Assembly: GCF_000685095.1 (NCBI RefSeq)
Contig: NZ_BAYE01000012.1
Coordinates: 1 to 64,000 of the forward strand
Direction: 5' to 3'
Source of the DNA: Paraburkholderia caledonica NBRC 102488
GTDB taxonomy: Bacteria; Pseudomonadota; Gammaproteobacteria; Burkholderiales; Burkholderiaceae
DNA length: 64,000 nt
The notes beneath the pieces are model-generated. The model had not been told where the DNA came from and did no database searches. It worked only from the letters and a program-made list of their open reading frames with translations. The first letter of the stretch is position 1; the number at the start of each line of letters is the position of its first letter. Both the position numbers and the translations under genes were made by a program. Positions 17,901 to 26,661 of the stretch are shown here, one piece after another.

Positions 17901-19292
17901 TCATGAGCCGCGGGCGTCGCGCATCAGCGCTTCGATTTCGTCGGGGGCGACCGGCACGTCGCGCGTCATCAGTTCACAGCCTGCGGGCGTGACGATCGCG
18001 TCGTCTTCGATGCGAATGCCGATGTTCCAGTAGCGCTCGGGCACGCCTTCGGCCGGGCGGATATACAAGCCGGGCTCGATGGTCAGCGTCATCGAAGCCT
18101 GCAACGTGCGCCAGGGCAACGCGCCGGTTTCGTCGCGCGGCGCGCCGCGCTCACGGTAGTCGCCGACATCGTGCACGTCCATGCCGAGCCAGTGGCCGGT
18201 GCGGTGCATATAGAACGGCGCGTAGGCGCGCTCGGCGATCAGGTCGTCGACAGAAGCAAACTTGTTGCGCTCGACAATGCCCGTGTCCAGCAAGCCTTGC
18301 GACAGCACGCGCACGGCGGCCTGATGCGGATCGTCGAAGGTGGCGCCGATCCGCGTCGCGTCGACGGCCGCCTGCTGCGCGGCGAGCACGATGTCGTAAA
18401 GCTCGCGCTGCGCCGGCGTGAAGCGGCCGCTTGCCGGGAACGTTCGCGTGATGTCGGATGCGTAGCCGTCCAGTTCGCAGGCCGCGTCGATCAGGATGAG
18501 GTCGCCATCCTGCGCAATCGCGTTGCCGGCCGGATAGTGCAGCACGCAAGCATTGGCGCCGGCCGCGACGATCGACGTATAGGCGGGCGCCTGCGCACCG
18601 AATTTGCGGAACGTGTAGAGCAGCTCCGCTTCGAGTTCGTACTCGCGCACGCCGGGGCGGCACGCCGCCATCGCCCGGCGGTGCGCCTGCGCGGATATCT
18701 GTCCGGCGCGGCGCATGATCGCCAGTTCGTGGTCGTCCTTGATGAGCCGCATGTCGTCGAGCAGCGGCACGAGATCGCGCGCGGCCATGGGCGCCGCGAC
18801 GCCGCTGCGGCCTTGAGCGCGCACGGCCTCGAGCCAGCCGCGCACCTGGCCGTCGAATTTCTCCGACGCGCCCAGCGCGTAGTGCAGCGACGGCTTGTCC
18901 GCGAGCAGCCTCGGCATGTGCGCATCGATTTCGCCGAACGGAAACGCGGCGTCGAATCCGAAGGCTACCCGCGCGCCGTCTGGCCCGAAACGGAAGCCTT
19001 CCCATGTTTCGCGCTCGATATTTTTCTCGCGGCAGAACAGGATGGACGCGGGCTCGCCAGTTGCGGCGCTTGCGTCGAGCACGAGCAGCGCTTCGGGCTC
19101 GGTGAAGCCGGTCAGATAGTAGAAGTAGCTGTCGTGCCGGTACGGATAATCCGCGTCGCGGTTGCGCAGCGCTTCGGGCGCGGTCGGCACGATGGCGACG
19201 CCGCCGCCCGCCGCGCGCAGCGCGGCGAGTACGCGCTCGCGGCGTGTACGGTAGACGTCGATGGCAATGGTGGGTTCGGTCGGCTGGTTCAT
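17901..19292 (-). CDS. pepP: Xaa-Pro aminopeptidase
   Basis: Encodes 463 residues. M24 metallopeptidase that removes N-terminal residues before proline. The metal ligands are in LILIDAACELDGYASDITRT (two Asp), HRTGHWLGMDVHDVG (His), TIEPGLYI (Glu) and GIRIEDDAIV (Glu); the N-terminal creatinase-like domain has DADYPYRHDSYFYYLTGF. The ATG at 19292 (MNQPTEP) is preferred over an alternative 11 codons upstream because the family starts there. It is followed by the ubiH-like gene. Confidence 0.95.
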   Translation of the reverse strand: MNQPTEPTIAIDVYRTRRERVLAALRAAGGGVAIVPTAPEALRNRDADYPYRHDSYFYYLTGFTEPEALLVLDASAATGEPASILFCREKNIERETWEGFRFGPDGARVAFGFDAAFPFGEIDAHMPRLLADKPSLHYALGASEKFDGQVRGWLEAVRAQGRSGVAAPMAARDLVPLLDDMRLIKDDHELAIMRRAGQISAQAHRRAMAACRPGVREYELEAELLYTFRKFGAQAPAYTSIVAAGANACVLHYPAGNAIAQDGDLILIDAACELDGYASDITRTFPASGRFTPAQRELYDIVLAAQQAAVDATRIGATFDDPHQAAVRVLSQGLLDTGIVERNKFASVDDLIAERAYAPFYMHRTGHWLGMDVHDVGDYRERGAPRDETGALPWRTLQASMTLTIEPGLYIRPAEGVPERYWNIGIRIEDDAIVTPAGCELMTRDVPVAPDEIEALMRDARGS

Positions 19293-19511
19293 CGTGCGAT
19301 TGTAGCGCCCAATGCACAGAGTCATTTTTGTGCCGATGCCGACGCCGAACGACCGGTGCGTTGGCCGTTCGGCCGGCTAGACGGCGCTCGGGCGGCGCGG
19401 CAATGTTGCAATCCATCCACAGCAAACGTGCATGCGGCTCGCAGAGAGCGCACGGGCCGCTCGCGCATGGCGCCAAGCACTTATACTTTCGCCGGATTCA
19501 GAAAAAGGCAG

Positions 19512-20132
19512 ATGGCAATGATGAAACTCATCGGTTCGCTCGCCAGCCCGTTCGTGCGCAAAGCGCGCATCGTGCTGGCCGACAAGAAGATCGACTACGA
19601 GCTGGTGCCCGAGAACGTCTGGGCGCCGGATACCCGCATCCACACCTTCAATCCTCTCGGCAAAGTCCCGTGCCTCGTGATGGAAGATGGCGAAGCAGTG
19701 TTCGACTCGCGAGTGATCTGCGAGTACGTGGACACGCTGTCGCCGGTCGGCAAGCTGATTCCACAAGCGGGGCGCGAGCGCATCGAGGTGCGTTGCTGGG
19801 AAGCGCTCGCCGACGGCTTGCTGGACGCCGCCGTGCTGATCCGCCTCGAAAGCACGCAGCGCACCCCGGAGCAGCGGGTCGACGCGTGGGTGGCGCGGCA
19901 GCAGCGCAAGATCGACGAATCGCTCGTCGCCATGTCTCAGGGCCTGGGCAGCAAGCCGTGGTGCGCTGGCAATCACTACACGCTCGCCGATATTGCCGTG
20001 GGTTGCGCGTTGGGCTATCTCGACTTCCGCATGCCGGATCTGAACTGGCGCGAGTCGCACCCGAATCTCGACAAGCATTTTCAGAAGCTTTCGTTGCGCC
20101 CGTCGTTTATTGATACCGTGCCGGTTAACTGA
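19512..20132 (+). CDS. Glutathione S-transferase, YibF-like
   Basis: Encodes 206 residues. The thioredoxin-like N-terminal domain reads MKLIGSLASPFVRKARIVLA with the catalytic-site SPF stretch and the glutathione-binding NPLGKVPCL and DSRVICEY blocks; the all-helical C-terminal domain follows. It resembles E. coli YibF, whose substrate is unknown. The start is one of three close Met codons at 19512-19523, and AAAAAGG precedes the first. It is divergent from pepP. Confidence 0.9.
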   Translation: MAMMKLIGSLASPFVRKARIVLADKKIDYELVPENVWAPDTRIHTFNPLGKVPCLVMEDGEAVFDSRVICEYVDTLSPVGKLIPQAGRERIEVRCWEALADGLLDAAVLIRLESTQRTPEQRVDAWVARQQRKIDESLVAMSQGLGSKPWCAGNHYTLADIAVGCALGYLDFRMPDLNWRESHPNLDKHFQKLSLRPSFIDTVPVN

Positions 20133-20158
20133 CCGAGCCGATAAAGCTGGTTGCCCGA

Positions 20159-20190
20159 GATTAATGCAAGTTTGCAAAATTGCGTTAATC
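20159..20190. repeat. AT-rich imperfect inverted repeat
   Basis: GATTAATGCAA (20159-20169) and TTGCGTTAATC (20180-20190) pair at 10 of 11 positions across a 10-base spacer. They sit in AT-rich DNA between the GST stop and its terminator. Function unknown. Confidence 0.55.
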
Positions 20191-20229
20191 AGTCTTTCAA
20201 AGTCATGAATTAATGCTTTCGTTTGTGGT

Positions 20230-20262
20230 AAAAAAAGCGCCTCCCGTCAGGCGCTTTTTTTC
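20230..20262 (+). terminator. Terminator after the GST gene
   Basis: AAAAAAGCGCCT / AGGCGCTTTTTTT hairpin with a six-base loop, about 100 bases after the GST stop. Symmetric A and T runs make it usable in both directions. Confidence 0.9.
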
Positions 20263-20388
20263 GTCTGCCGCGTGGGGCAATGGTTCTGCGGTTATTTATT
20301 CGGCATGTTTCAGCGTCGAAAGCGGCCATTGCAAATGGGCGACGCGTTATGTGCGTCGTCAAAACGAATACACCACAAAGAGACTTTC

Positions 20389-21150
20389 ATGATGAAACCG
20401 TATCGCTTTGTTATTGCCGCCTCCGCCTGCTCGCTGTTTGCCGCGTGCTCCAATGTGAGCAGCCTCGACCCGTCGGCACTGGTTCAATCCGGCCAGCTGG
20501 TCACGCAAGCGGCTACGCTTTCCGACGCCGACGTGCGCACGCTGACCGACAAATCCTGCGCGCAGCTCGACAGCGAAAACACGATCGCGCCCGCTAATAG
20601 CAAATACCAGAAGCGTCTAAACAAGATCGCCGCGCAATTGGGCGACAACATCAACGGCACGCCGGTGAATTACAAGGTGTACATCACGAAGGACGTCAAC
20701 GCGTGGGCAATGGCTAACGGTTGCGTGCGCGTGTACAGCGGTCTGATGGACATGATGAACGACAACGAGGTGCGCGGCGTGGTCGGCCATGAGATGGGTC
20801 ACGTGGCGCTCGGCCATACGAAGAAGGCAATGCAGGTTGCGTATGCGACATCTGCGGCGCGTTCGGTTGCTTCTTCGGCGGGCGGCGTTGCGGGCGCGCT
20901 GTCCGGTTCGCAATTGGGCGATTTCTCGGAAAAGCTGATTAACGCGCAATTCTCGCAAACTCAGGAAAGTGCCGCCGACGACTATTCGTTCGAGTTGCAG
21001 AAAAAGAAAAATCTCGATCCGTCGGGTCTTGTCACGGCGTTCAACAAACTCGCGCAAATAGACGGCGGAAAATCGAGTATGTTGAGTTCGCACCCGGCGT
21101 CGCCTGCACGGGCGCAGCATATTCAGCAGCGTATTGCTTCAAATCAATAA
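20389..21150 (+). CDS. loiP: M48 family metalloprotease lipoprotein, LoiP/YggG-like
   Basis: Encodes 253 residues. The signal peptide ends in a lipobox, LFAAC with Cys20, so it is an outer- or inner-membrane lipoprotein. The zinc motif HEMGH is at 134-138 and the third ligand region is ESAADDYSFEL. The whole protein resembles E. coli LoiP (for example VNYKVYITKDVNAWAMANGC), an outer-membrane protease linked to osmotic and envelope stress. Two ATG codons in a row (MMK) start the frame. It appears monocistronic. Confidence 0.92.
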   Translation: MMKPYRFVIAASACSLFAACSNVSSLDPSALVQSGQLVTQAATLSDADVRTLTDKSCAQLDSENTIAPANSKYQKRLNKIAAQLGDNINGTPVNYKVYITKDVNAWAMANGCVRVYSGLMDMMNDNEVRGVVGHEMGHVALGHTKKAMQVAYATSAARSVASSAGGVAGALSGSQLGDFSEKLINAQFSQTQESAADDYSFELQKKKNLDPSGLVTAFNKLAQIDGGKSSMLSSHPASPARAQHIQQRIASNQ

Positions 21151-21187
21151 CGCTTGCGTGGTTCAACCATAACGCTTGCGTGGTTCA
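21149..21187. repeat. 17-bp direct repeat at the loiP stop
   Basis: AACGCTTGCGTGGTTCA occurs at 21149-21165, overlapping the loiP stop codon, and again at 21171-21187, with five bases between. The second copy is followed directly by the terminator stem. It looks like a small tandem duplication. Confidence 0.85.
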
Positions 21188-21189
21188 CC

Positions 21190-21228
21190 AAACGCGCGCT
21201 TGCGGCCATGCCGCAGCGCGCGTTTTTA
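21190..21228. terminator. Terminator between convergent loiP and lnt
   Basis: AACGCGCGCTTGCGGC pairs with GCCGCAGCGCGCGTT, followed by TTTTTATT on the plus strand. It separates loiP from the end of lnt five bases later. Confidence 0.8.
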
Positions 21229-21232
21229 TTGC

Positions 21233-22951
21233 CTATGCCTCACCGTTCCCGGATTTACCGTTTCTCCGGAAAGTACTGCCCGGCCCGAAAGCAAAGCCGA
21301 ATGCGAGCAGGAATAACGAAACGGCGAGCACCGTGTTATTGCCGCTCGTCACATATGGCGTACGGCCGGCCGTGCCTTGCACCGTGACGTCGAGAGAACC
21401 GAGCGTGTAGGGCGTGAGCCGTCCGATCACCTTGCCGTTGGCGTCGATCGCTGCCGTCATGCCCGTGTTGGTCGCACGCAGCATCGGGCGGCCGGTTTCG
21501 AGCGAGCGCATGCGCGCTATCTGCAAGTGCTGGTCGAGCGCGATGGTGTCGCCGAACCACGCGAGATTGGTCGAGTTGACCAGCACGCCTGCCGGCGTAT
21601 CGCTTTCGCGGATGGTTCGCGCAATTTCTTCGCCGAAAATGTCTTCGTAGCAAATGTCGACCGCGACCGGCTGGTTGTGCACGACGAACGGCTTTTGCAC
21701 CGGTCCGCCGCGCGCGAAGTCGCCGAGCGGAATGCTCATCAGGTTGACGAACCAGCGAAAGCCCCACGGTACGAATTCGCCGAAGGGTACCAGGTGATGC
21801 TTGTCGTAGCGGTAGATCTCACGTGTGCCGGGCGTCACGCCAAACAGGCTGTTCGTGTAGTCGACCACGCGGCCTTCGGGCGTGACGGAGCCGCCAATTG
21901 CGCCGAACAGGATCGCGGTGCCGGTAGAGTCCGAAAAGCTGCGCACCGCCGACGCGAATGGCGCCGGCAACTGCTGCGCCAGCACGGGAATGGCCGTCTC
22001 CGGCGTGACGATCAGGTCGGCAGGCTTCGAGGTGATCATCTGCTGATACTGGTCGATGGCGGCGCGCATGCCCGCTTCCTCGAACTTCATTTCCTGTTTG
22101 ACGTCGCCTTGCAGGAGCCGCACGGTCAACGGTGCGTTGGCGGGAACGGTCCATCTAGCGAGCGGCAGCAGCAGGCCTGCCGCGATCAGCGCCAGCGCGA
22201 CGCCGGCCGGCGCGGCAATCTGCGCGGCGCCGCCGCGGGTATGCTCGCCGCTGGACGAAGCCTCGCGAGCCTCGCGCCGACGGCGCAGCAGAGCAAGGAC
22301 CGCCTGCACGATCAACGCCGCTGCGAGCGCGAGCACCCAACCGACACCATACACGCCCGCGAGCGGCGCGAATCCGGCGAACGGACCGTCGACTTGCGCG
22401 TAGCCGCTAGCGAGCCACGGAAAACCGGTGAACGCCGTGCCACGCAACCATTCGCCGATCGCCCATGCGCTGGCGAAGGCGAGCGCTCCATGCCATGTCG
22501 GCGAGAACGGCGTATCGGTACTCGACGACCCATTGCGGGCGTGGCCGGCGCAGAACGACCAGATGCCCGCGGCCAAAGCAGGATACAGCGCGAGGTAGAG
22601 CGAAAACAGCACGAGTGCCGTGCCGGCAAGCGGCGCTGGCATGCCGCCGAAAAAATGCATGCTGACGTACAACCACCAGACGCCGCTCACGAAGTTGCCG
22701 AAGCCAAACGCGCCGCCTGTCAGGGCGGCGCTTTTCCAGCCGGTGGTTCGTGTCAGCCAGCCGAAGAAAAATACGAAGATGACAAGTTCGAGCCAGCCGC
22801 CATGCGGCGTGGGTGCGAACGACAGCGTGTTGGCCGCGCCCGCCGCCAGCGCGACGAGATAATGCCAGCGGGGAAGCGTGCGCACTCGCGTGGGCCTGGC
22901 GGCAGAAGCGCTCGTGCCGTGACGGGAGCGGGAAGTAATCGGGTCGGCCAT
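21233..22951 (-). CDS. lnt: Apolipoprotein N-acyltransferase
   Basis: Encodes 572 residues; E. coli Lnt has 512. This inner-membrane enzyme adds the third acyl chain to lipoproteins. Roughly the first 250 residues hold several membrane segments (HYLVALAAGAANTLSFAPTP, LVIFVFFFGWLTRT and others), followed by a periplasmic nitrilase domain with the catalytic Glu in IVTPETAIPVL and Cys in AVDICYEDIFGEEI, and a last membrane segment. The ATG at 22951 (MADPITSRS) is chosen over a TTG ten codons upstream. Last gene of the miaB-phoH-ybeY-corC-lnt cluster. Confidence 0.95.
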   Translation of the reverse strand: MADPITSRSRHGTSASAARPTRVRTLPRWHYLVALAAGAANTLSFAPTPHGGWLELVIFVFFFGWLTRTTGWKSAALTGGAFGFGNFVSGVWWLYVSMHFFGGMPAPLAGTALVLFSLYLALYPALAAGIWSFCAGHARNGSSSTDTPFSPTWHGALAFASAWAIGEWLRGTAFTGFPWLASGYAQVDGPFAGFAPLAGVYGVGWVLALAAALIVQAVLALLRRRREAREASSSGEHTRGGAAQIAAPAGVALALIAAGLLLPLARWTVPANAPLTVRLLQGDVKQEMKFEEAGMRAAIDQYQQMITSKPADLIVTPETAIPVLAQQLPAPFASAVRSFSDSTGTAILFGAIGGSVTPEGRVVDYTNSLFGVTPGTREIYRYDKHHLVPFGEFVPWGFRWFVNLMSIPLGDFARGGPVQKPFVVHNQPVAVDICYEDIFGEEIARTIRESDTPAGVLVNSTNLAWFGDTIALDQHLQIARMRSLETGRPMLRATNTGMTAAIDANGKVIGRLTPYTLGSLDVTVQGTAGRTPYVTSGNNTVLAVSLFLLAFGFAFGPGSTFRRNGKSGNGEA

Positions 22952-23057
22952 TGTTGCGCGGTCGGCGTTGAGGAGTGGCAAATTGAAAAGTCAGGCCGCG
23001 CAGCCGGCGGGTAGGCATCGGCGGCTTGAAGCGGGAGCAGCCGGGCCGCTCAGGTGC

Positions 23058-23951
23058 TCAGGTCTGCACGTGCTGCGCTTCGCGCTCGCGCTGACCGGCG
23101 AGCGGGTCGCGCCGCACGAGCAGCATGTGAACCTGGCGGGCGTCGCCGCGCAGAATCTCGAAAATGAGATCGTCGATGCGAACCTTCTCGCCGCGATGCG
23201 GGACGCGCCCGAAGTGATGCGTGACGAGTCCGCCGATCGTATCGACTTCTTCGTCCGGGTAGTGTGTGCCGAAAGCCTCGTTGAACTGCTCGATTTCGGT
23301 CAGCGCCCGCACACGGAAGCGTCCGTCCGGCGAGGCGATGATGTTGCCGCTTTCTTCGTCGAAATCGTATTCGTCTTCAATATCACCGACGATCTGTTCC
23401 AGCACGTCCTCGATGGTGATGAGACCCGCCACGCCGCCGTATTCGTCGACCACCACCGCGAGGTGATTGCGATTCACCCGGAAATCGTGCAGCAACACGT
23501 TCAGTCGCTTGGATTCGGGGATAAAGACGGCGGGGCGCAACATGCCGCGCACATCGAACTCTTCTTCCGCGTAGTAACGCAGCAGGTCTTTCGCCAGCAG
23601 CACGCCGATGATGTTGTCGCGGTTGCCTTCATAGACCGGATAGCGCGAATGCGCTTTTTCCAGCACGTAAGGAATGAATTCGGCGGGATTGTCCGCGATG
23701 TTGATCGCGTCCATTTGCGCGCGCGGCACCATGATGTCGCGTGCGCTGAGTTCGGTGACCTGGAATACGCCTTCGATCATCGACAGCGAGTCGGCGTCGA
23801 TCAGGTTGCGCTCGTGCGCGTCCTGCAGAATTTCCAGAAGTTCGGCGCGCGAGTCGGGCTCGGGCGAGATGAAATCGGTAAGACGCTCGAGCAGCGAGCG
23901 TTTTTCCTGCGGTTTGTCGGTGTGGCGTCGACTGGGATACGTGTCGTTCAT
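23058..23951 (-). CDS. corC: HlyC/CorC-family CBS-domain protein (YbeX)
   Basis: Encodes 297 residues. A pair of CBS domains (about 70-190; DIMVPRAQM and HLAVVVDEYGGVAGLITIED) is followed by a CorC_HlyC transporter-associated domain that ends near DARQVHMLLVRR. Relatives are linked to magnesium and cobalt efflux and, as YbeX, to ribosome metabolism. It has no membrane segments. The ATG at 23951 (MNDTYPSRRH) matches the family; an open frame continues 46 codons further without similarity. Lies between the ChaC gene and lnt. Confidence 0.94.
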   Translation of the reverse strand: MNDTYPSRRHTDKPQEKRSLLERLTDFISPEPDSRAELLEILQDAHERNLIDADSLSMIEGVFQVTELSARDIMVPRAQMDAINIADNPAEFIPYVLEKAHSRYPVYEGNRDNIIGVLLAKDLLRYYAEEEFDVRGMLRPAVFIPESKRLNVLLHDFRVNRNHLAVVVDEYGGVAGLITIEDVLEQIVGDIEDEYDFDEESGNIIASPDGRFRVRALTEIEQFNEAFGTHYPDEEVDTIGGLVTHHFGRVPHRGEKVRIDDLIFEILRGDARQVHMLLVRRDPLAGQREREAQHVQT

Positions 23952-24201
23952 GGTAGTGCGCCCGGCAAGACTGGGCGCGCTGTTGCAGAGCATTAAGGAT
24001 ACACCAGGCACATGGCAGGACCGTGTCCCGCCGCACCTGGCGATGAATGAAACCGGGCTGACACCGTTGCGCCGCAAGGCGCGGGCCATGGGTCAATCCT
24101 AACTGATTACCGGGCGAAAAGCGTTTCGGAACAAAAAACGGCGCGGCGCTCAACTAGCGCTTACTGACACTTTATTGAGCCTTATTAAGCTTTACTGAGC
24201 C

Positions 24202-24915
24202 TCACTTACCCGCTTGCGGCTGCCTGCCCACCTCAGCGCCCGCGGAAGCGGGCTCGTCATTGCCGGCCTGACAGCGCTGGAGTAGCGCTTCCAGCGCCCG
24301 GTCCGGCATGCCGCTTTCGCGTAGCGCGTGAACGGTGCGACTCACATAGTCGAGCGTCGTGCCGTAGCGGCCGCGTGCGCAGCCGAACACCGTTTTGACA
24401 ATTTCGTCGCCCAGCTTGCCGGTGTAACTCGGTACGTCGCGGCGCATCACGAACGCGAGTGCGTCGACGCGCCGGCCGTCGGCGAGCACGCACGGCAGCC
24501 ATGCTGGCCGGTACGAACCCATCGCCATCTCGCGGCGCCAGAGCGCTTCGAGATGCGGCATGGCGCCTTGCGCCGCGAGACGAAACGCAATGCCCGTGCA
24601 GGAGCCGCCGCGATCGAGCGCGAGTACGAGGCCCGGCTGTTCCGGCGTGCCGCGATTCACGCGCGACCAGAGATACAGGCCTCGGTGATAACCGTGCACC
24701 TTCGAGCGCGTGGCTTCGACGGTGGGCAGACCGGGATTCCAGATCAGCGAGCCATAGCCGAAAAGCCATAAGTCGCTCTGTCGGTCCCAGTCGCGCAGCG
24801 TGCATTCGAGCGACGCGCGCAACTCCTCGTCCGTCAGCAGCCGCGATTCGCCGAGCGCGGGGGGATAGTCCGGGCAGGGCGTTCGGGCGTCGGCGTCAGA
24901 GGAGAATGAGCTCAC
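24202..24915 (-). CDS. Gamma-glutamylcyclotransferase, ChaC-like
   Basis: Encodes 237 residues if it starts at the GTG at 24915, 19 bases after the ybeY stop. The substrate loop LWLFGYGSLIWNPG is the hallmark of ChaC enzymes, which cut glutathione to 5-oxoproline and Cys-Gly; the family Glu is in the middle region. No ATG is available before the conserved block, and an earlier start would run back into ybeY. The last 20 or so residues are variable. Unusual in being inserted between ybeY and corC. Confidence 0.88.
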   Translation of the reverse strand: MSSFSSDADARTPCPDYPPALGESRLLTDEELRASLECTLRDWDRQSDLWLFGYGSLIWNPGLPTVEATRSKVHGYHRGLYLWSRVNRGTPEQPGLVLALDRGGSCTGIAFRLAAQGAMPHLEALWRREMAMGSYRPAWLPCVLADGRRVDALAFVMRRDVPSYTGKLGDEIVKTVFGCARGRYGTTLDYVSRTVHALRESGMPDRALEALLQRCQAGNDEPASAGAEVGRQPQAGK

Positions 24916-24934
24916 GGTTCGGTCCGGGCGACGG

Positions 24935-25396
24935 TTAGCGATAAGGGTCGGGAAAGCCGAGCTTGCCGAGAATTTCGGTTTCGATCGCTTCCATTTCCTC
25001 GGCTTCTTCCTCGACTTCGTGGTCGTAGCCTTGAGCGTGAAGCGTGCCGTGCACGAGCAGATGCGCATAATGCGCGAGGAGCGGTTTGCCCTGCTCGGCG
25101 GCTTCTTTCTCGACGACGGGGCAGCACAGGATCAGATCGCCCGTCACCGGATCGTCTGCCGACTCCGCGTACGCGAAAGTCAGCACATTGGTCGAATAAT
25201 CCTTGCCGCGATACGTGCGGTTCAACGTCCGGCCTTCTTCCGCGTCGACGAAACGCACGGTCAGCTCGCCGTCCGCGAAAAGCGCGGCCTTGATCCAGCT
25301 GGCCACCGTGGCGCGAGGCAGCAGCGCCTTGTGCTCGGGCCACGCCTTGGCCGCGGGGAATTGCAGGTTCAGCGTCAGTTTAGGGGCGCGGCTCAT
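24935..25396 (-). CDS. ybeY: Endoribonuclease YbeY (rRNA maturation factor)
   Basis: Encodes 153 residues. The zinc triad is His116, His120 and His126 in HLLVHGTLHAQGYDHE. Needed for 16S rRNA 3' maturation and ribosome quality control. It follows phoH, the usual partner (ybeZ-ybeY). An Asp/Glu-rich stretch after the motif (EVEEEAEEMEAIE) is normal for the family. Confidence 0.96.
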   Translation of the reverse strand: MSRAPKLTLNLQFPAAKAWPEHKALLPRATVASWIKAALFADGELTVRFVDAEEGRTLNRTYRGKDYSTNVLTFAYAESADDPVTGDLILCCPVVEKEAAEQGKPLLAHYAHLLVHGTLHAQGYDHEVEEEAEEMEAIETEILGKLGFPDPYR

Positions 25397-25487
25397 GCTG
25401 GTTTGAAGTGATGCGTGAAGCGAGGCGCGTAATACAGCCGGTCCGAAGGCCGCGCGTTCAGCGGATTATCGGTTGCGTCGAGCCGCA

Positions 25488-26567
25488 TTAACGCGAATCC
25501 GCCGGGTTGGCAGTTTTTTGCGAATGCGCGTCGTACGCCTCGACAATTCGTGCGACGAGCGGATGCCGCACCACGTCCGCACTGGTGAAGCGTGTGAGCG
25601 CAATGCCGCGCACGTCGGACAGAACCTGCTGCGCTTCGATGAGCCCGCTCTTGTGCCCGCGCGGCAAGTCGACCTGAGTCGTGTCGCCGGTCACCACGGC
25701 CTTCGAGCCAAAGCCGATCCGCGTGAGAAACATCTTCATCTGCTCGGGCGTGGTGTTCTGCGCTTCGTCGAGAATGATGAACGCGTGATTCAGCGTGCGG
25801 CCGCGCATGTACGCGAGCGGCGCGATTTCGATCATTTGCCGCTCGAACATCTTGGCGGTTTTGTCGAAGCCCAGCAGATCGTAGAGCGCGTCGTACAGCG
25901 GACGCAGATAGGGATCGACCTTCTGCGCGAGATCGCCCGGCAGAAAGCCGAGACGCTCGCCCGCTTCGACGGCTGGGCGCGTGAGGACAATGCGTTTGAC
26001 CTGATCGCGCTCGAGCGCGTCAACCGCGCAGGCGACCGCGAGATAGGTCTTGCCTGTGCCGGCCGGACCGACGCCAAACGTGACGTCGTGAGAAACGATC
26101 TGCTTCAGATACTCGCGCTGCGCCGGCGTGCGGCCGCGCAGATCGGCGCGCCGTGTGTACAGTTTCGGACCGAGCTCTTCGAGGTCGTCTTCGTCGCTGT
26201 CGGCGGGTTGGTCGAACGGATGGTCGGGATTGCCGGGAAAGCCTGGCTCGCCCGCTTCGTCACCATTCCCATTGCCGTTGCCGTTGGTGCGATGCCGCGC
26301 CGGATGGCGCACTTCGACGAGTGCAAGCTGAATGTCGTCGACCGACAGCGGCTCGCGCGCGTTGTTGTAGAAGTTTTCGAGAGCGGTAAGCGCAAGCTTG
26401 GCGCCGCGCCCGCGAATCGTAATGCGATGTCCGCGGCGTTGCAGCGTCACGTCGAGCGCCTGCTCGATTTGCCGCAGGTTTTCGTCGAGCGGTCCGCAGA
26501 GGTTGGCGAGCCGCGCATTGTCGTCGCGCGGAGCGGTGAATTCCAGATGCGGCTGAGTGGTTTTCAA
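25488..26567 (-). CDS. ybeZ: PhoH-like ATPase (YbeZ)
   Basis: Encodes 359 residues. Walker A is at 167-174 (GPAGTGKT) and Walker B is HAFIILDEAQN. Residues 94-131 are an acidic Gly/Asn/Asp/Pro linker between the N-terminal KH-like part and the ATPase. The only reasonable start is TTG at 26567: the upstream frame reaches a stop within ten codons without ATG or GTG, and no internal Met precedes the conserved N-terminus. Works with YbeY in RNA metabolism. Same strand as miaB and ybeY. Confidence 0.93.
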   Translation of the reverse strand: MKTTQPHLEFTAPRDDNARLANLCGPLDENLRQIEQALDVTLQRRGHRITIRGRGAKLALTALENFYNNAREPLSVDDIQLALVEVRHPARHRTNGNGNGNGDEAGEPGFPGNPDHPFDQPADSDEDDLEELGPKLYTRRADLRGRTPAQREYLKQIVSHDVTFGVGPAGTGKTYLAVACAVDALERDQVKRIVLTRPAVEAGERLGFLPGDLAQKVDPYLRPLYDALYDLLGFDKTAKMFERQMIEIAPLAYMRGRTLNHAFIILDEAQNTTPEQMKMFLTRIGFGSKAVVTGDTTQVDLPRGHKSGLIEAQQVLSDVRGIALTRFTSADVVRHPLVARIVEAYDAHSQKTANPADSR

Positions 26568-26661
26568 GGCGGTGATTCGATCCTGTCGGTTTCAGTACTC
26601 GGGGTGCGTCGGGCGGTGCGTGGCGCGGCGCGCCCGCGCCGCTCGGTCAGTTGTCAGTCGG

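Noticed and set aside
18171..19511. A very long open frame on the plus strand continuous with the GST gene
   Set aside because: It is antisense to pepP, an unmistakable gene on the other strand, and its protein has the Arg-rich bias of shadow frames in GC-rich DNA. Only the part from 19512 is real.
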